Source: Entophlyctis helioformis (taxonomy: Eukaryota; Chytridiomycota; Chytridiomycetes; Chytridiales; Chytriomycetaceae). From it: a stretch of 64,000 nucleotides of DNA. The notes under the pieces are model-generated. The model was not told the DNA's origin. It saw only the letters and a list, made by a program, of their open reading frames with translations, and searched no databases. A program made the translations under genes and the position numbers. The stretch spans positions 372,001 to 436,000 of the forward strand of contig JAHLKH010000001.1 in assembly GCA_025526915.1 (NCBI GenBank), given 5' to 3'. The first letter of the stretch is position 1. Every line of letters starts with the position of its first letter. Below are positions 30,366 to 41,477 of this stretch, in pieces.

Positions 30366-33300
30366 GCTGCGGACACAACTTGAGGGATGAGCCTGCGAGA
30401 TCACACAACTGCTTGAACTTGCCGGCCTCTGACAGCAACTTGTTGCGCACGACCGCCGTGAGCCTGTGCAGTGCTTGTGGGATCTCAACAATGCGTCCGT
30501 CTTGTCTGGTCAACAGTGGTGTGCCAGACGTGGCATCCCCGGTGGCTGTATCCATTGCCTTGGCAAATTCCGCTGCCTTGTCAGCAGATAAACCAGGAAT
30601 CAGTCGGTGGATTGCCCAGTCAATGAGCATCGACTGGTGGGTCATGAAGTGCACAGCAAGCATGCCACAGATGCCCCGTGCCAGATTTTTGTAGATGTCG
30701 TTCCGAGCAGCTGTACACAAACTGTCGTCAAGCCTGCCAGGCAAAACGGCATGCATCATGCTTGCGTCCATGTGCACAATGGCTGACAGCAATGAGCCGG
30801 CCTGCATCGCGTCCATCTTGGCTGCCCGCGCCACACCAGCCTGCATCTTGGTCATGCTGTCCCGGATCATCTGCTGTGTCCATTCGCGGTTGATGATCAT
30901 CTGCATGATGGTCACAATCCACGAGTGGGCCACATGCTTTGTCGCCCGCGGCATGACCGACTCCTGACCGGTGAGAATGTAGCCCAGGTATCGCAGAAGC
31001 ATCGTGACGGCTCCCTCGCCACTAGAGGTACTGTTTGTGAGCACCTTGAGCAGATCATTTGCCGATGGTACTGCCCGTTGTAGTGGTGGCTTGATGGCTG
31101 GTGGTTGGGCATTGGTGCTGCTGGATGCGGCGGCTACTGCTGCTGGTGCTGCTGTTGCTACTGCTGGTGCTGTGTCGTCGGTGAAGGTGCAGATCTTGAC
31201 CATTGTGCCCGCCTCAAGTCTCACCAAGTCGCCATAGTGAGCAATGTCGGTGTTGCTGCAGAGCGGGCCCTCGCCGTACATGCGCCGGGCATTAACTGGC
31301 CATCTGAGGACGCATCCAGCAGCGTAGAGCCACGCGCTCTTGTCCTTGAAGTGATCAGGATCAATATAGACATATTCCATCTCACCATTCCTCCTGGCCT
31401 CCATGACGCAGAACTTGAGTGGCAGTGGTGCATATGCGTCGAGCACGACGAGCTCTTCAACGATGGCGCCGATCATAGTGATGCATGCACGCCGCACATC
31501 GGCTGTGTATCGGTACACGCCATTGAAGATGCTTTCTGAAAGTGAACCGCGGGTCTGTGTTGCCGGCGCTGTCTTGGCCTGGTGTCCAAAATACTTTGCA
31601 AGCATTGGATCTCCAGAGAGCATTTCCTGTATGTAGCACAAGTCAACATACACAAAGCCAGACATGCAGAGCGACATGGCAATCCAAACTCATACCTCCA
31701 TTTTGACGATCTGCTCAGGGCAATCGTATGTGCTCTCCACTGGCCTTGCCTCATTGCCATGGATGGCAGCAGCAGCTGTCATGACTGGCAATGCCATCAT
31801 GCGGTGGATCTTTTCAAGCATCTGCTCTATCGCCGATCTTTCACCACGCTCATATCTGTCAAAGAACGCACCGGTCAGCACACACACTCAAGGCACATGC
31901 CATGCCATATGCCACTTACGCCCGTGTCTCGTCCTCAGATGGAGCCTGGCGGGCTTGCCTGCTCGCATCCTTCTTGTGCTCCTGGATGAACTTCTTGGTC
32001 TTGGCCTTCTCAGCTTGCTCAGCTCGCTCCTTATCACGCTCAGCCTGCATGGCCGGTGTGACCAGGTATGGATCCTGCTGTGGTTGAATGCAATGTTAGG
32101 CATGCATCTTGAATGTGCACAAGATGCTCGCAATCACAAGCCTGCAGTTCAACTCACAGTCTGTAACGGATGCTCGGTCGCGGTCACGTGATCCACGTGA
32201 CCGGACAGACATCGCCCGGCCGCGTCCCCTGCTCTGGTTGCCCCCGTTCTTGCAGTCGTCTGCCCGCCCTTCCTCGCGTGCATACTCACTGCCCCTGCAA
32301 CCAGCCGGCAAGTCCGCCTGGAGGCCCAGTGCTACACAGTCGTCCTTGTGTCTTGAAGCACACCAATGTGAAAGACCTTGTCGCAATCTGTGCCTCTATC
32401 ATCTGCGGCTCGAGGTGGCAGCAGCATCTTGCATGGTTTTGGTGGCTTGCCGGCCTGTTGAGTGGAAGGATAAGCAATCGCAGCAAGCCATCACATGCAA
32501 ACAGAGCCAGCAAATGCAAAGACTCACCGGTACTCGATTGATAATCGACTGCAGTATCTGCTTTGCTTGGTCATAACACTCGCCAAATTCTGATGCTCGG
32601 AAATCAGCATGCCTGACATCCGTTGGGTTTGTCAGGGAGTTGAGCGTCTTTATGGCCGTTTCGCGAATATCAGCAACAGCTTCTGGGGTCGCGATCCGTG
32701 TGCTCCTTCTGAGAGGCTGCTTTGTCTTTATACCCTTGACTGTCACACAAATGCCGTGATCAGTGGTGAATACACAATGTCGCACTGTGTCAACCCGTGC
32801 AGAGCAAACCTGGCTTCTTTAGACGCCTGAAAGATGCGCATTTCAAGCCTGGATACTTCTTGAGCCGCTCATTCAGTCTTGCTATCACATTCTGCTCGCC
32901 CAGTAATGGATCAAGCCGGCAGCATTGAAGATCAGCAACAGCATGCAGTGGACAGCCAAGACACGCATCCAAGCCTCACAAAACCCACCAATGCATGATA
33001 AAGAATCTTGCCAGCCGCACTGAGCCTTGCATATGCTTCTTTAGCGATACGCCAGTCATGCACAGCCTGCAGCAGCTGCTTGCTTGCATTCTCGCAGATA
33101 TCAGCAAGGATGTTGCGGCCATTGAGAATGTCGTCGGTGAGGAGGTCTGCCGTGCATCGGAGAATGCAGCTAAACACGACACGGCAGCTGTTGAATTCGT
33201 CAAAAACGCCGTCCATCCGCCTTGTGCTGACAGTGTGGTTGGCGAGCTCTGTGACTGCGTCCCGTGTGATGTGCCAAACCGCACCACTGGCATTGCCCTT

Positions 33301-35058
33301 CAGCTGCTGTGCCATGTGGCTCAAGCAGCAGCCACTGCGGGCCGTGCATGCAGAGGCAGATCTGCCAGTGGCATCCATCAGAGTCAGTGCCATGAGAATC
33401 CTCCAGAGATCACAAGCACGCCTACTTTTTTCGAGCCGAGGCGGCCCTGTTGGCAGTCCTGCTGTTGCCATTGGATGATGCATGCATTCATGTCAATGCC
33501 ATGCTGTCCAAGTGCATCCAAAGCAAGACTTACAGCGGTATCATTTGAGCAAAAACATCCCCATAACAACCATGGCTTTGGTCTGTGAACTCTCCAATAT
33601 CCGCTCCAGTTTCGTCACGGTCGAGAAACACCGCAAAGGCATTGCTGAACGATTGAGCAAGAGGCTTGCTGCCGATCTTGTACATCTGCAACATAAATGA
33701 GGCCTTGAAGACGTCCACAAACATCCTGGCAAGGTCTGGGTCTTGCAGGCGTTGACAGAACTCTGCGACAGTGATCCCTGCCCATGTTGCCTCAAAACGA
33801 ATGCATGCCATAATGCACTTTGCAGCCGTGACAATCCCTTGCAAGTCATCATTGCAGCATCACGAGTAAGTCAAGGTCACAGCGCATGGCATCCAAAATT
33901 GCAAAGCAGGCAAGCCAACATACCAATCTCATCACAATGAAAATAGTCATTTCTCGCTGCGGCTGCCGCCAACCGGCAGATGTCAAGAATCTCTGGCAAG
34001 TCAAAGGTGGCTGCAATAGATGCTACACCTGGGTGGTTGTACGATCTCATCTGTGCAATCTGTCTGCCGCGCATTTGCAGCAGCAGGACAGGGCAATAGC
34101 TGGCACAATGAAAGATGAGGTCGGTATCACCACTGATGACAATGACTGGCACATTGCTGTCAAGAAAGGCGCGTGAGCCATGGATTGGAGAAGCATGCAG
34201 AAGACAAACCAACCTTGCTTTGCGCACACAGCATGCAATGCAAACATCCACCTTGTTTTTACAAAGGCACACAGACGACCCTTCCCCAAAGTATCCAAGA
34301 AGACCCCAATGGCCCCACAGATTGCCGCCTTACACTCGCATGTCAATGGAAACGCCCACTGGAGTGACTGGATCTCGTCCCTGGAAAGGCACTCAGTCAG
34401 CACGGCATGCAAATCAACAGCAGCAAGTGGCATACTTTGTGAGCCTGTTGCCTTTCTGGTCTGCTTTTCGCTTGGCCACCATTGTCTGGATCGACAATGC
34501 TGCTTCCAAATTTACCCGTGCCTGCTCAGTGCGGACAGCCTTGATATTGGTGTTGAGAAGCGAGCCATCGACATGGAGCCGGACCGTGTGGAGCTTTCCA
34601 ATTGATGCTGCGAGGCTGGCAATGAGCGGCTCGAGTGTCGGCGTCCAGTTTTCCTCTGGCTGTGCCAGCAGTATTGGTGCTGCTTTGTAGATATCGCCGG
34701 CAAAAAGACTGAGAACGTCCACATGCACAACACACTGGATGGGCGGACGCTCTGTGTTGTGCTGCTGCAGTGTTTGAGGGGGCTGTACCACGACCTGAAT
34801 TGCACCCGAGAGAGGGTTTGTGGGATCAAGGGTTTTGCTACCACCTGCTTTGTCAATGGGAGGAGTCGCGCTGACGACCCCCATGCGTGTTGGGCGTGCT
34901 TGTTGGTTTGTTGTTGCGTGTTGTTGTGTGTCGTGGCAAGTCGCGATCTGGTGTTTGTTTGCATTGACATGCTCTGATTGTTTGGCAGCAACACATGGAG
35001 CACTGGTCTGTGTGTGTGGAATGGCATGCTCCTCAGAGAGAGAGAGAGCGTTGCACAT
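30366..35058 (-). pseudogene. Split nuclease gene, N-terminal part with XPG-like region
   Basis: 5' part of the gene ending at 14928. Exons: 35058-34436, 34380-about 34280, about 34156 (or 34214)-33924, 33837-33534, 33400-32980, 32891-32810, 32739-32528, 32454-about 32337, 32077-31920, 31855-31696, 31626-30361. The N-terminus is low-complexity. Then VVHVDVLSLFAGDIYKAAPI and TVRLHVDGSLLNTNIKAVR, followed by NVPVIVISGDTDLIFHCASY, resemble the N and I regions of XPG/FEN1 nucleases (D-G-x-x-x-x-K-x-x-R and S-x-D-x-D). That assignment is inference. The large last exon (LSGDPMLAKYFGHQAK onward) is helical and unfamiliar. Transcription would start from the 35.06-35.32 kb region shared with TFIIS. 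Disrupted here by element A and a solo LTR. Confidence 0.7.
32162..32336 (+). mobile_element. Solo LTR of the element-A family, at an exon/intron junction
   Basis: 175 bp, TGTAACGGATG...GCTACA, flanked by TSD CAGTC (32157-32161 and 32337-32341). Clearly related to the 173-bp element A LTR but diverged. It keeps two CACGTG sites (GGTCACGTGATCCACGTGACC). It sits exactly at a splice donor of the split nuclease gene; see findings. Confidence 0.9.
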
Positions 35059-35324
35059 GACTATGCATTCGCCCCTCTTTATTCATGGAGGACACACACG
35101 CACCGCCCAGCGAGACAGCAGGCGCTGCTGCCTGCACCACTGCCGTTGCTGGACTCGCATCGCGCAGTGTCAGCACTTCTCAAGGGCTCTCTAGATCGAC
35201 CAATCATAGCGATTCCACCAGGATCGACCAATCACAGCGATTCCACCAGGATTGACCAATCAGGAATATTCCACCAGGGGTAATGGTATGAGAACCGGGC
35301 AAACTTTTCTTGCTCCACCACACG
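35059..35324. promoter_or_regulatory. Divergent promoter with three 28-bp CCAAT repeats
   Basis: Between the split nuclease gene start (35058, minus) and TFIIS (35325, plus). Three tandem 28-bp units at 35192-35219, 35220-35247 and 35248-35275 each carry GACCAATCA, a CCAAT/HAP-complex-type site, and end TTCCACCAG. Confidence 0.75.
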
Positions 35325-37024
35325 ATGCAGCCGGAAGAGCTGGCCAAGATAAAAGAGTCGCTGAGCAAGTCGCTCGCCAGTGCCCAAGAGTCGGTGGGTG
35401 CTCTGTGCTGTCTGCCCGCACTCGGTCTGGCATAAAGGCGATGCGCTGGCCGGCCGTCCCGCAGCCGCCCCCATCTTGCCGCATGCCTGCCGCTTGGCGG
35501 GCCGTTTTGCAGTCCATGTCCTCGTGCTGCTGAACTCGATTCATGCAGATTCGTGCGGCCTGCACATGGCTGTCGATGCATCGCAGCAAGCCGGCAGCAC
35601 AACGTGCCTTGACGGCAGGCGTCTGGCGCAGTGGGCTGCGCCTCCACCTGGACTGCTCTGCAGCTGCTGACGCTTATCTCTCTGTGCCCACAGCGCACCA
35701 TCGACTTGCTCCAGCGTCTGAAGGCATTCAAGGCCTCGACCGACTCGCTCAAGGTAAGGAGAATGGCGCAGCAAAGCAACGTGCAGGACAGCAGTATCAG
35801 TAGCAGCAGTAGCAGTAGCAGCAGCACCTGAGTTGTTTTGCAGTCTGGCTGAGTGGCTGACGGCATCGGAATGCGACAGAGCACCCGCATTGGAGTGTAT
35901 GTGACAGAGCTGCGAAAGCATGCGAATGCAACAGACCGTGTCAAGGAGCTGTCCAAAGAACTGATCGCCAAATGGAAGTCGGACATTGGACAGCCTGGAC
36001 AGCCTGCACAGCCTGCACAGAGCACCACCAGCAGCACCGCATCGTCTCGCAACGGGTCCATCTCATCGCCAGCCGGCGTCTCACTCGCAGCAGCACGAGC
36101 AGCGTCAGCGGCCGCCAATGGCGGCAAGGGTCTTCCTACCGAGCTGAGGCGGCGTGATTCCGACGGCGTGTCGGTGCCTGGCACTCCCACTACACCGACT
36201 GGCCCGCCTGCTATGGAGCGCACAGTGTCGTCCGATAACGTGAACCTAAAGTCGCTCGGCGACAAGGTGCGCGAAAAGTGCGCGTCGCTTCTCTACTCAG
36301 CGTTGGCGACCGGCACATCTGCACGTAAGCCGCGATGTTGTGACTTGAGCCAGCTTTGGATATTCTGACGATCCTGGCTGACTCACCGAATGACATACTT
36401 GCGCTTGATGGGGCTGCAGCCGGTAGCATGATTGCGAAGCTAGTGGCTGTGATTGAGCAGACGGTCCACAAAGAAAACCCGACGCCTGACAAGTACAAGA
36501 GCCGCATCAGATCACTCGTGTCCAATCTCAAGGACAAGTCAAATACCGAGCTGCGTGAGAGCATCGTGTCTGGCGATATCCGGCCAGAGCATTTTGCAGT
36601 CATGACCACAGAGGTGCGGCGGCCTGCTCTCGCCCCGGTATTGCTTGCTATCCAAAGCGATTCGGTGCTGACTCTCATGGACTGGATTGGATTGGATTGG
36701 ATTGGCACGGCAGGAAATGATGTCCAAGAACCGCAAGGCAGAGGTCGACCAGGCATTCAAGAGCATCATGCATGACGCAGTGTCCGCACCAGAGAGCCAG
36801 GCGGAGACGGACATGTTCAAGTGTGGAAAATGCCATCAGCGCAAGACGCGGTACTACCAGATGCAGACGCGCAGTGCAGACGAGCCCATGGTGCGATTTT
36901 GCCACTTGTATCATCCAACTGTGGCTTGAGTGATGTTGTTTGGACTGACGCGGCCCCCTGCTTGTGACGGCAGACGACCTTTGTGACGTGTGTAAACTGC
37001 GGCAACAAGTGGAAGTTTTGCTGA
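35325..37024 (+). CDS. DST1: Transcription elongation factor TFIIS
   Basis: RNA polymerase II elongation factor that stimulates transcript cleavage in backtracked complexes; nuclear. Exons: 35325-35393, 35694-35753, 35880-36324, 36354-36613, 36714-36890, 36974-37024. The N-terminal LW domain (LLQRLKAFKASTDSL, STRIGVYVTELRKHA) is followed by a Ser/Thr/Pro linker, the central three-helix domain (LADSPNDILALDG is the start of exon 4, then NPTPDKYKSRIRSLVSNLKD) and the zinc ribbon CGKCHQRKTRYYQMQTRSAD ... TFVTCVNCGNKWKFC. The acidic D-E pair of the catalytic hairpin (RSADEP) is present and intact. Intron 4 contains a GGATT tandem run. Confidence 0.93.
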
Positions 37025-37151
37025 CGCGTTCCAGCCAGTACGCATCACATACACGCTTCTTATTACCATCCCTTCGAAATGAACCCATCTCACTCATTTG
37101 GCCGTCAGCGGCACTCCCATTATACATCCAAGGTTCATTCGAGGGCCCCGA

Positions 37152-38531
37152 TCAGCAGTTGACAACAGGATACAGCTGGTTGTGTGCAACAGCCTGCCGA
37201 CAGAGCGGGCACTCTGGCTTGTTGCGACACCAGTCCGCGATACATTTCCAGCAAAACAAGTGACCGCACGGCGCCGATGTGGTTGTCTTGCGTTTGCTGA
37301 GGCACAGCATGCATTTCTGCGATTCGTCTTCATCGTCGTCTTGCCCCTCCGCGTCGCCATCGCCCGTCGCGTTGTCCAGATGGCTGTCACTATTGAACCG
37401 TACAGATCAGCAGGCCATGGGAGGGCATGGGCAGACAAACACAAGCGACACTCACTCGTAGTCGATTGTTGCGCCAGAGGCAGCAGAATCGCCGCCCTGA
37501 GACGCGCGCCACTTGGCCAACGCCAGCACAACCATTTGCACGTAAATGAGCACAGCAAGCACCTCGTATCCTGTGCCTTCCTGCCCATCTTGCTGCTGTT
37601 GCTGCTGCTGCTGGCGTGTGAGCATCATGTAGCGCACGCCAGTCAACCGCTTGGACGCGTGATAGTATGCGCCAAAGAGATAAAAGTTGGCCAGATGCAT
37701 CGACGAGAGCGTCGTCTTGCAGAAGCGTACGGCTCGTTGCAGAATCTGCTTAGCAGCTAGAGGGATCTGCTGAAGGTTTCCTTCTGCCAAGGAAACCATT
37801 AGACTGGAGCAAAGCACAAATGGAGAGAGAGAGAGGCCTTGCCTGTCTCGGATCTCTTGAGGGCGACCATGCTGCGATCGATGGTGTATGGCCCAAGTAT
37901 CCGCAATGCAACGGCCATCAGCCGGCGCTGTTTGCCAAGCGTGAGATATGGATCACGCAGCCGCTGCAATCGCCACGTGGACTTACTGGAGTGGAGGCTA
38001 CGCGCTCGTTGGACACTTGGATGATGTCGCAGTACTCTTCGCCAAGCGTCTGTGGTCCTGCCGGCCACAACGGGTGGACAGTCAGGCACACGCAATCTCG
38101 TGCACATGCCAGACGCCAGATGCACTCACCGACGATCGCCAACAGAGCGTAGTAGAGCCCCTCGGCCAGCAGCTTTATCTCACGAGCATACTTGAGCTGT
38201 GTTCTGCTGCCTGCATCGCAGTCAGCCATGTCAGCAACTGTAGGAGATGCCAAGCCAGGCCAAGCCAGGCCATGTCATGCCATGCCAAGCCAGGCCATGT
38301 CATGCTGCACAGCGCCAGAGACTCACCGAGCAGGCTGCCACAGATGTCGTCCACGGCCGAGTGCAGCTTGAACAGATAGTAGGCGTCCTTCTGGGTCGAC
38401 CGTATGATTTCGGGCGGTGCCGCAGACGGAAACATGGTCTTGGGCCTCTGCTTCCCTGCTGCCGCCGCTCGCCTGTCCGTCGGAGCGCCGCCCGCACCTC
38501 CCGAACCGTTCGCAGTTGCCACCGTCGTCAT
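37152..38531 (-). CDS. PEX10: Peroxisomal RING E3 ligase Pex10
   Basis: Peroxisome membrane ubiquitin ligase subunit (with Pex2 and Pex12) for receptor recycling. Exons begin 38531-38327, 38210-38130 and 38057 onward, ending with the RING exon to 37152. Motifs: APPEIIRSTQKDAYY, YAREIKLLAEGLYYALLAIV, TLGEEYCDIIQ, then membrane-associated segments (MHLANFYLFGAYYHASKRL, EVLAVLIYVQMVVLAL) with a polyQ loop. The C-terminal RING is complete: CMLCLSKRKTTTSAPCGHLF, CWKCI and CPLCR. One intron (about 37.8 kb) appears to start AG|GCAAGG, a GC-AG intron. An intron of about 54 bp near 37.98 kb is the least certain. Start codons of PEX10 and MAP1 are only 38 bp apart. Confidence 0.88.
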
Positions 38532-38569
38532 GCTCGGGTCACCTTCCCTTCGTACCAGCAATCTCACCA

Positions 38570-40079
38570 ATGGCCGTTTGTGGAGCCTGTGGCAAGCCAG
38601 CAAAGCTCAAGTGCCCGACATGTCTGCAGAAGGGCCTGCCCGACTCGCACTTTTGCTCGCAAGAGTGCTTCAAGGGCTCGTGGGCCAGCCACAAGGCCGT
38701 CCACCAGTCTGCCCCTGCCGAGCGTACGTCTGCTCATGCCTGCTGCTGCTGCTGCTGCTGCTGCTGTCGCCACCATGTCGTGCGTCCCGGCCGACTTTTC
38801 TTTTGTGGCAAGCCGGCCAGTCAGCCGGCCATGTGTGCGTGCGTGCGAGCAAGCGAGTGCACAACTGACCCTGTGCGACGGCGTGGACATACAGAGGCAC
38901 CGTTCAACCCATGGCCCAACCACAAGTACACAGGAAAGCTGAGGCCCATCTACCCGCTGTCTGCTAAGCGGGTGGTGCCTGCCCACATTGCTCGTCCCGA
39001 CTACGCCGACGACCCGCAGGGTACGTTTGCGACTCTGGCTGCCTTGGCCAACGATCGCTGCTGACGCACATGCGACAGGCTACCCTTACAGCGAGGCGGC
39101 TCAGCGTGGCAGCAACGCCATTGCCGTGCTCAAGCCTGCCGAGATTGAGAAGATGCGCAAGGTCTGCCGTGTAAGTTTCCCGTCTCGTTTGCCGGATGAT
39201 CCGGCCCGGCCGCACCAACTCATGCCTGTGGATGGCCCAGATTGGCCGCGAGGTGCTCGAGGCCGGCGCCAAGGCCATCAAGGCCGGCGTCACCACAGAC
39301 GAGATTGACCGTATTGTCCACGAGGCCTGTATCGGTAAGCCGCCCATCGGATCGTCTGCAGCGTCTGCATTCTGGCTCTCTTACCTCCGGCTGTGACCCG
39401 CCAGAACGCGACGCATACCCGTCGCCGCTCAACTACTTCAAGTTCCCAAAGTCCTGCTGCACGTCGGTCAACGAAGTCATCTGCCACGGTGCGAGCATGT
39501 CCATGGTGTTTTCTACAAGGCCGTTCTGTCCATGCGTGCTAACTACCGAGTCTGGCGACAGGCATTCCCGACAAGTACGAGATCCAGGACGGCGATATCG
39601 TCAACCTGGACATTTCCGTCTTCCACGACGGTTTCCATGCCGACCTCAACGAGACGTACATGGTCGGCAACGTGGACGATGCGGGCAAGAAGCTGGTTGC
39701 GACCACGCGCAAGTGTCTTGACGAGGCCATCAAGCTCGTGCGTCCCGGCGCGCTCTACCGCGATCTCGGCAACACCATTGAGCGTCTGGCCAATGCCGAC
39801 GGCTTCTCTGTCGTCCGCACGTACTGCGGCCACGGTATTGGTCGCGAGTTCCACTCGACACCCAACGTGCCACACTATGCAAAGAACAAGGCCGTGGGCA
39901 CGATGAAGGTTGGACACACGTTCACGATCGAGCCCATGATCTCCGAGGGCGACTGGAGGGACGAGCAGTGGCCAGACCGCTGGACTGCAGTCACCAAGGA
40001 CGGCAAGCGGTCGGCACAGTTTGAGGAGACGTTGCTCGTGACAGAGACGGGTGTCGAGATTCTCACCAAGAAGTTCTAA
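38570..40079 (+). CDS. MAP1: Methionine aminopeptidase 1 with N-terminal zinc finger
   Basis: Removes initiator Met from nascent proteins, cytosolic and ribosome-associated. Exons: 38570-38723, 38895-39020, 39079-39170, 39241-39334, 39405-39488, 39562-40079. The N-terminal zinc-finger pair starts [18 protein letters not shown] and continues [18 protein letters not shown], typical of eukaryotic type 1. The catalytic pita-bread domain shows the metal ligands: two Asp in [19 protein letters not shown], His in [10 protein letters not shown], Glu in FTIEPMI and the final Glu in [10 protein letters not shown]. Length about 355 aa, as in the family. The first intron contains CTG repeats. Confidence 0.93.
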
Positions 40080-40286
40080 CAAGTCCATTGAACACCCATC
40101 TGTCGTGTTGGTTAATGTGTGTATGCGCAATGTAGTTCATTGTCTGTGAGAGAGATGGCGATGGTCGTGGTGGTGCTGGTAAACAAGAAAAGAAAAGAGT
40201 CCGGCTGCCCTGATTCCCAGATGGTCTGCGGCATGGAGCCCATCCAGACGAAGGGCCGCTGGAATACAAAAGAGAGCGGATCCAGC

Positions 40287-40326
40287 TCAGGCGGCAATCG
40301 GTGCAGCCTGCATGGACAGGTTGACA

Positions 40327-40361
<35 letters not shown>

Positions 40362-41369
40362 GGACGAAGAGGACGAGGCTGAGGATGCAGCACGACCGCC
40401 AGCACTGCCAACGCTGCTCGTTTGCGCAGGTGAGCCCCACAGACGCGACCGCACCGCGTCCATGACACCGTATGCAGACACGACAGACGCGAGCATGCTG
40501 CCCGTGATGAGCGCCGGACGCAGGCCAGCCGTCGACTTGAAAAACGCACCAGAGATGAATGCAGCCGAGATGTGGTTGATGTAGTCCGACTCGCCGCGGA
40601 TCGAGCCCAGGACGTTGTCGACCATGGCCCACACCATGGCTGCAGAGCACAAAGGTTGTGCACCGGTTGTCAGTCAAAGGTTGAGGCGTGCGCAAAGTGC
40701 AGAGCACACAGAAACGGGAGAAACAGACGGCGTGGACGTACTCATGGCACCCATGGAGTTGGCAGCCCAGGGACCGTAGCGGGTCGTTTGGTTGAGCACG
40801 CTGTTCATGCGGACCTTGAAGTTGGGCAGCTGCGCCGTCTGCAGGCCGCGGATCGTGCCATAGACAAAGCCGTACGACAGACCTGGGATCAGCGTATGTG
40901 CATGTCAGCAGCATGCGGAGACGTCTTGCTTGCTTGCTTGCTTGCGAGTGCAGTATGCTGGCTCGCAGCGGATGGGCGAGCAGTGCATGCATGCAAGGGA
41001 TTACCTCCCATGTATGCGATGCCAGTGCCGTAGAGCACCTTGTCCCAGCCGGTGCGCATAGGAACCGGGCCAAACGTGCCCTGCGGACGCTTCTCGGCCT
41101 TGTGGAACGGGTTCATGGGGTTCTCGTCAATGAACAGCATCTCCACAGGCTCGGGCTCCTTCTTGCTGCGTGATGCCCTCTTGGCCGTCGTCGACGACGC
41201 TCCTGCTGCTCCTGCTGCGGGTTGGACTTGTGCGAAAGGATCGGCCGAAGCGGCGAGATCAGCCTGCGCCGAGGCAAACGGGGCGGGAGAAGCGGCGGCA
41301 GAGAGGTCTGCAAAGGAGGACGAGTGGTTGTCGGGCTGGGCATCCGCCACAAACTCTGACACTGGTGCC

Positions 41370-41401
<32 letters not shown>

Positions 41402-41437
41402 CTGCTGCTTGCTTCCGCCGAACCCAAAGAAGGACAT
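40287..41437 (-). CDS. TIM23: Mitochondrial inner-membrane translocase subunit Tim23
   Basis: Channel subunit of the presequence translocase. Exons 41437-41005, 40882-40742, 40639-40287 sum to 308 aa. A long low-complexity N-terminal intermembrane-space region (polyQ, then Ala/Ser) replaces the usual shorter one. The Tim17/22/23 core is GWDKVLYGTGIAYMGG, SYGFVYGTIRGLQ, NFKVRMNSVLNQTTRYGP and SDYINHISAAFISGAFFKST, with glycine-rich helices. The C-terminus has an unusual run of about 16 serines encoded by AGC/GCT repeats (around 40325-40380). Divergent from the next gene with 40 bp between ATGs. Confidence 0.9.
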
Positions 41438-41477
41438 TGCCGCTGTGTTAAAAAAGTTTTAGCCTGGTTCGCAAAAT

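Noticed and set aside
36690..36713. GGATT tandem run as telomere-like or satellite repeat
   Set aside because: Only about four units, inside a TFIIS intron.
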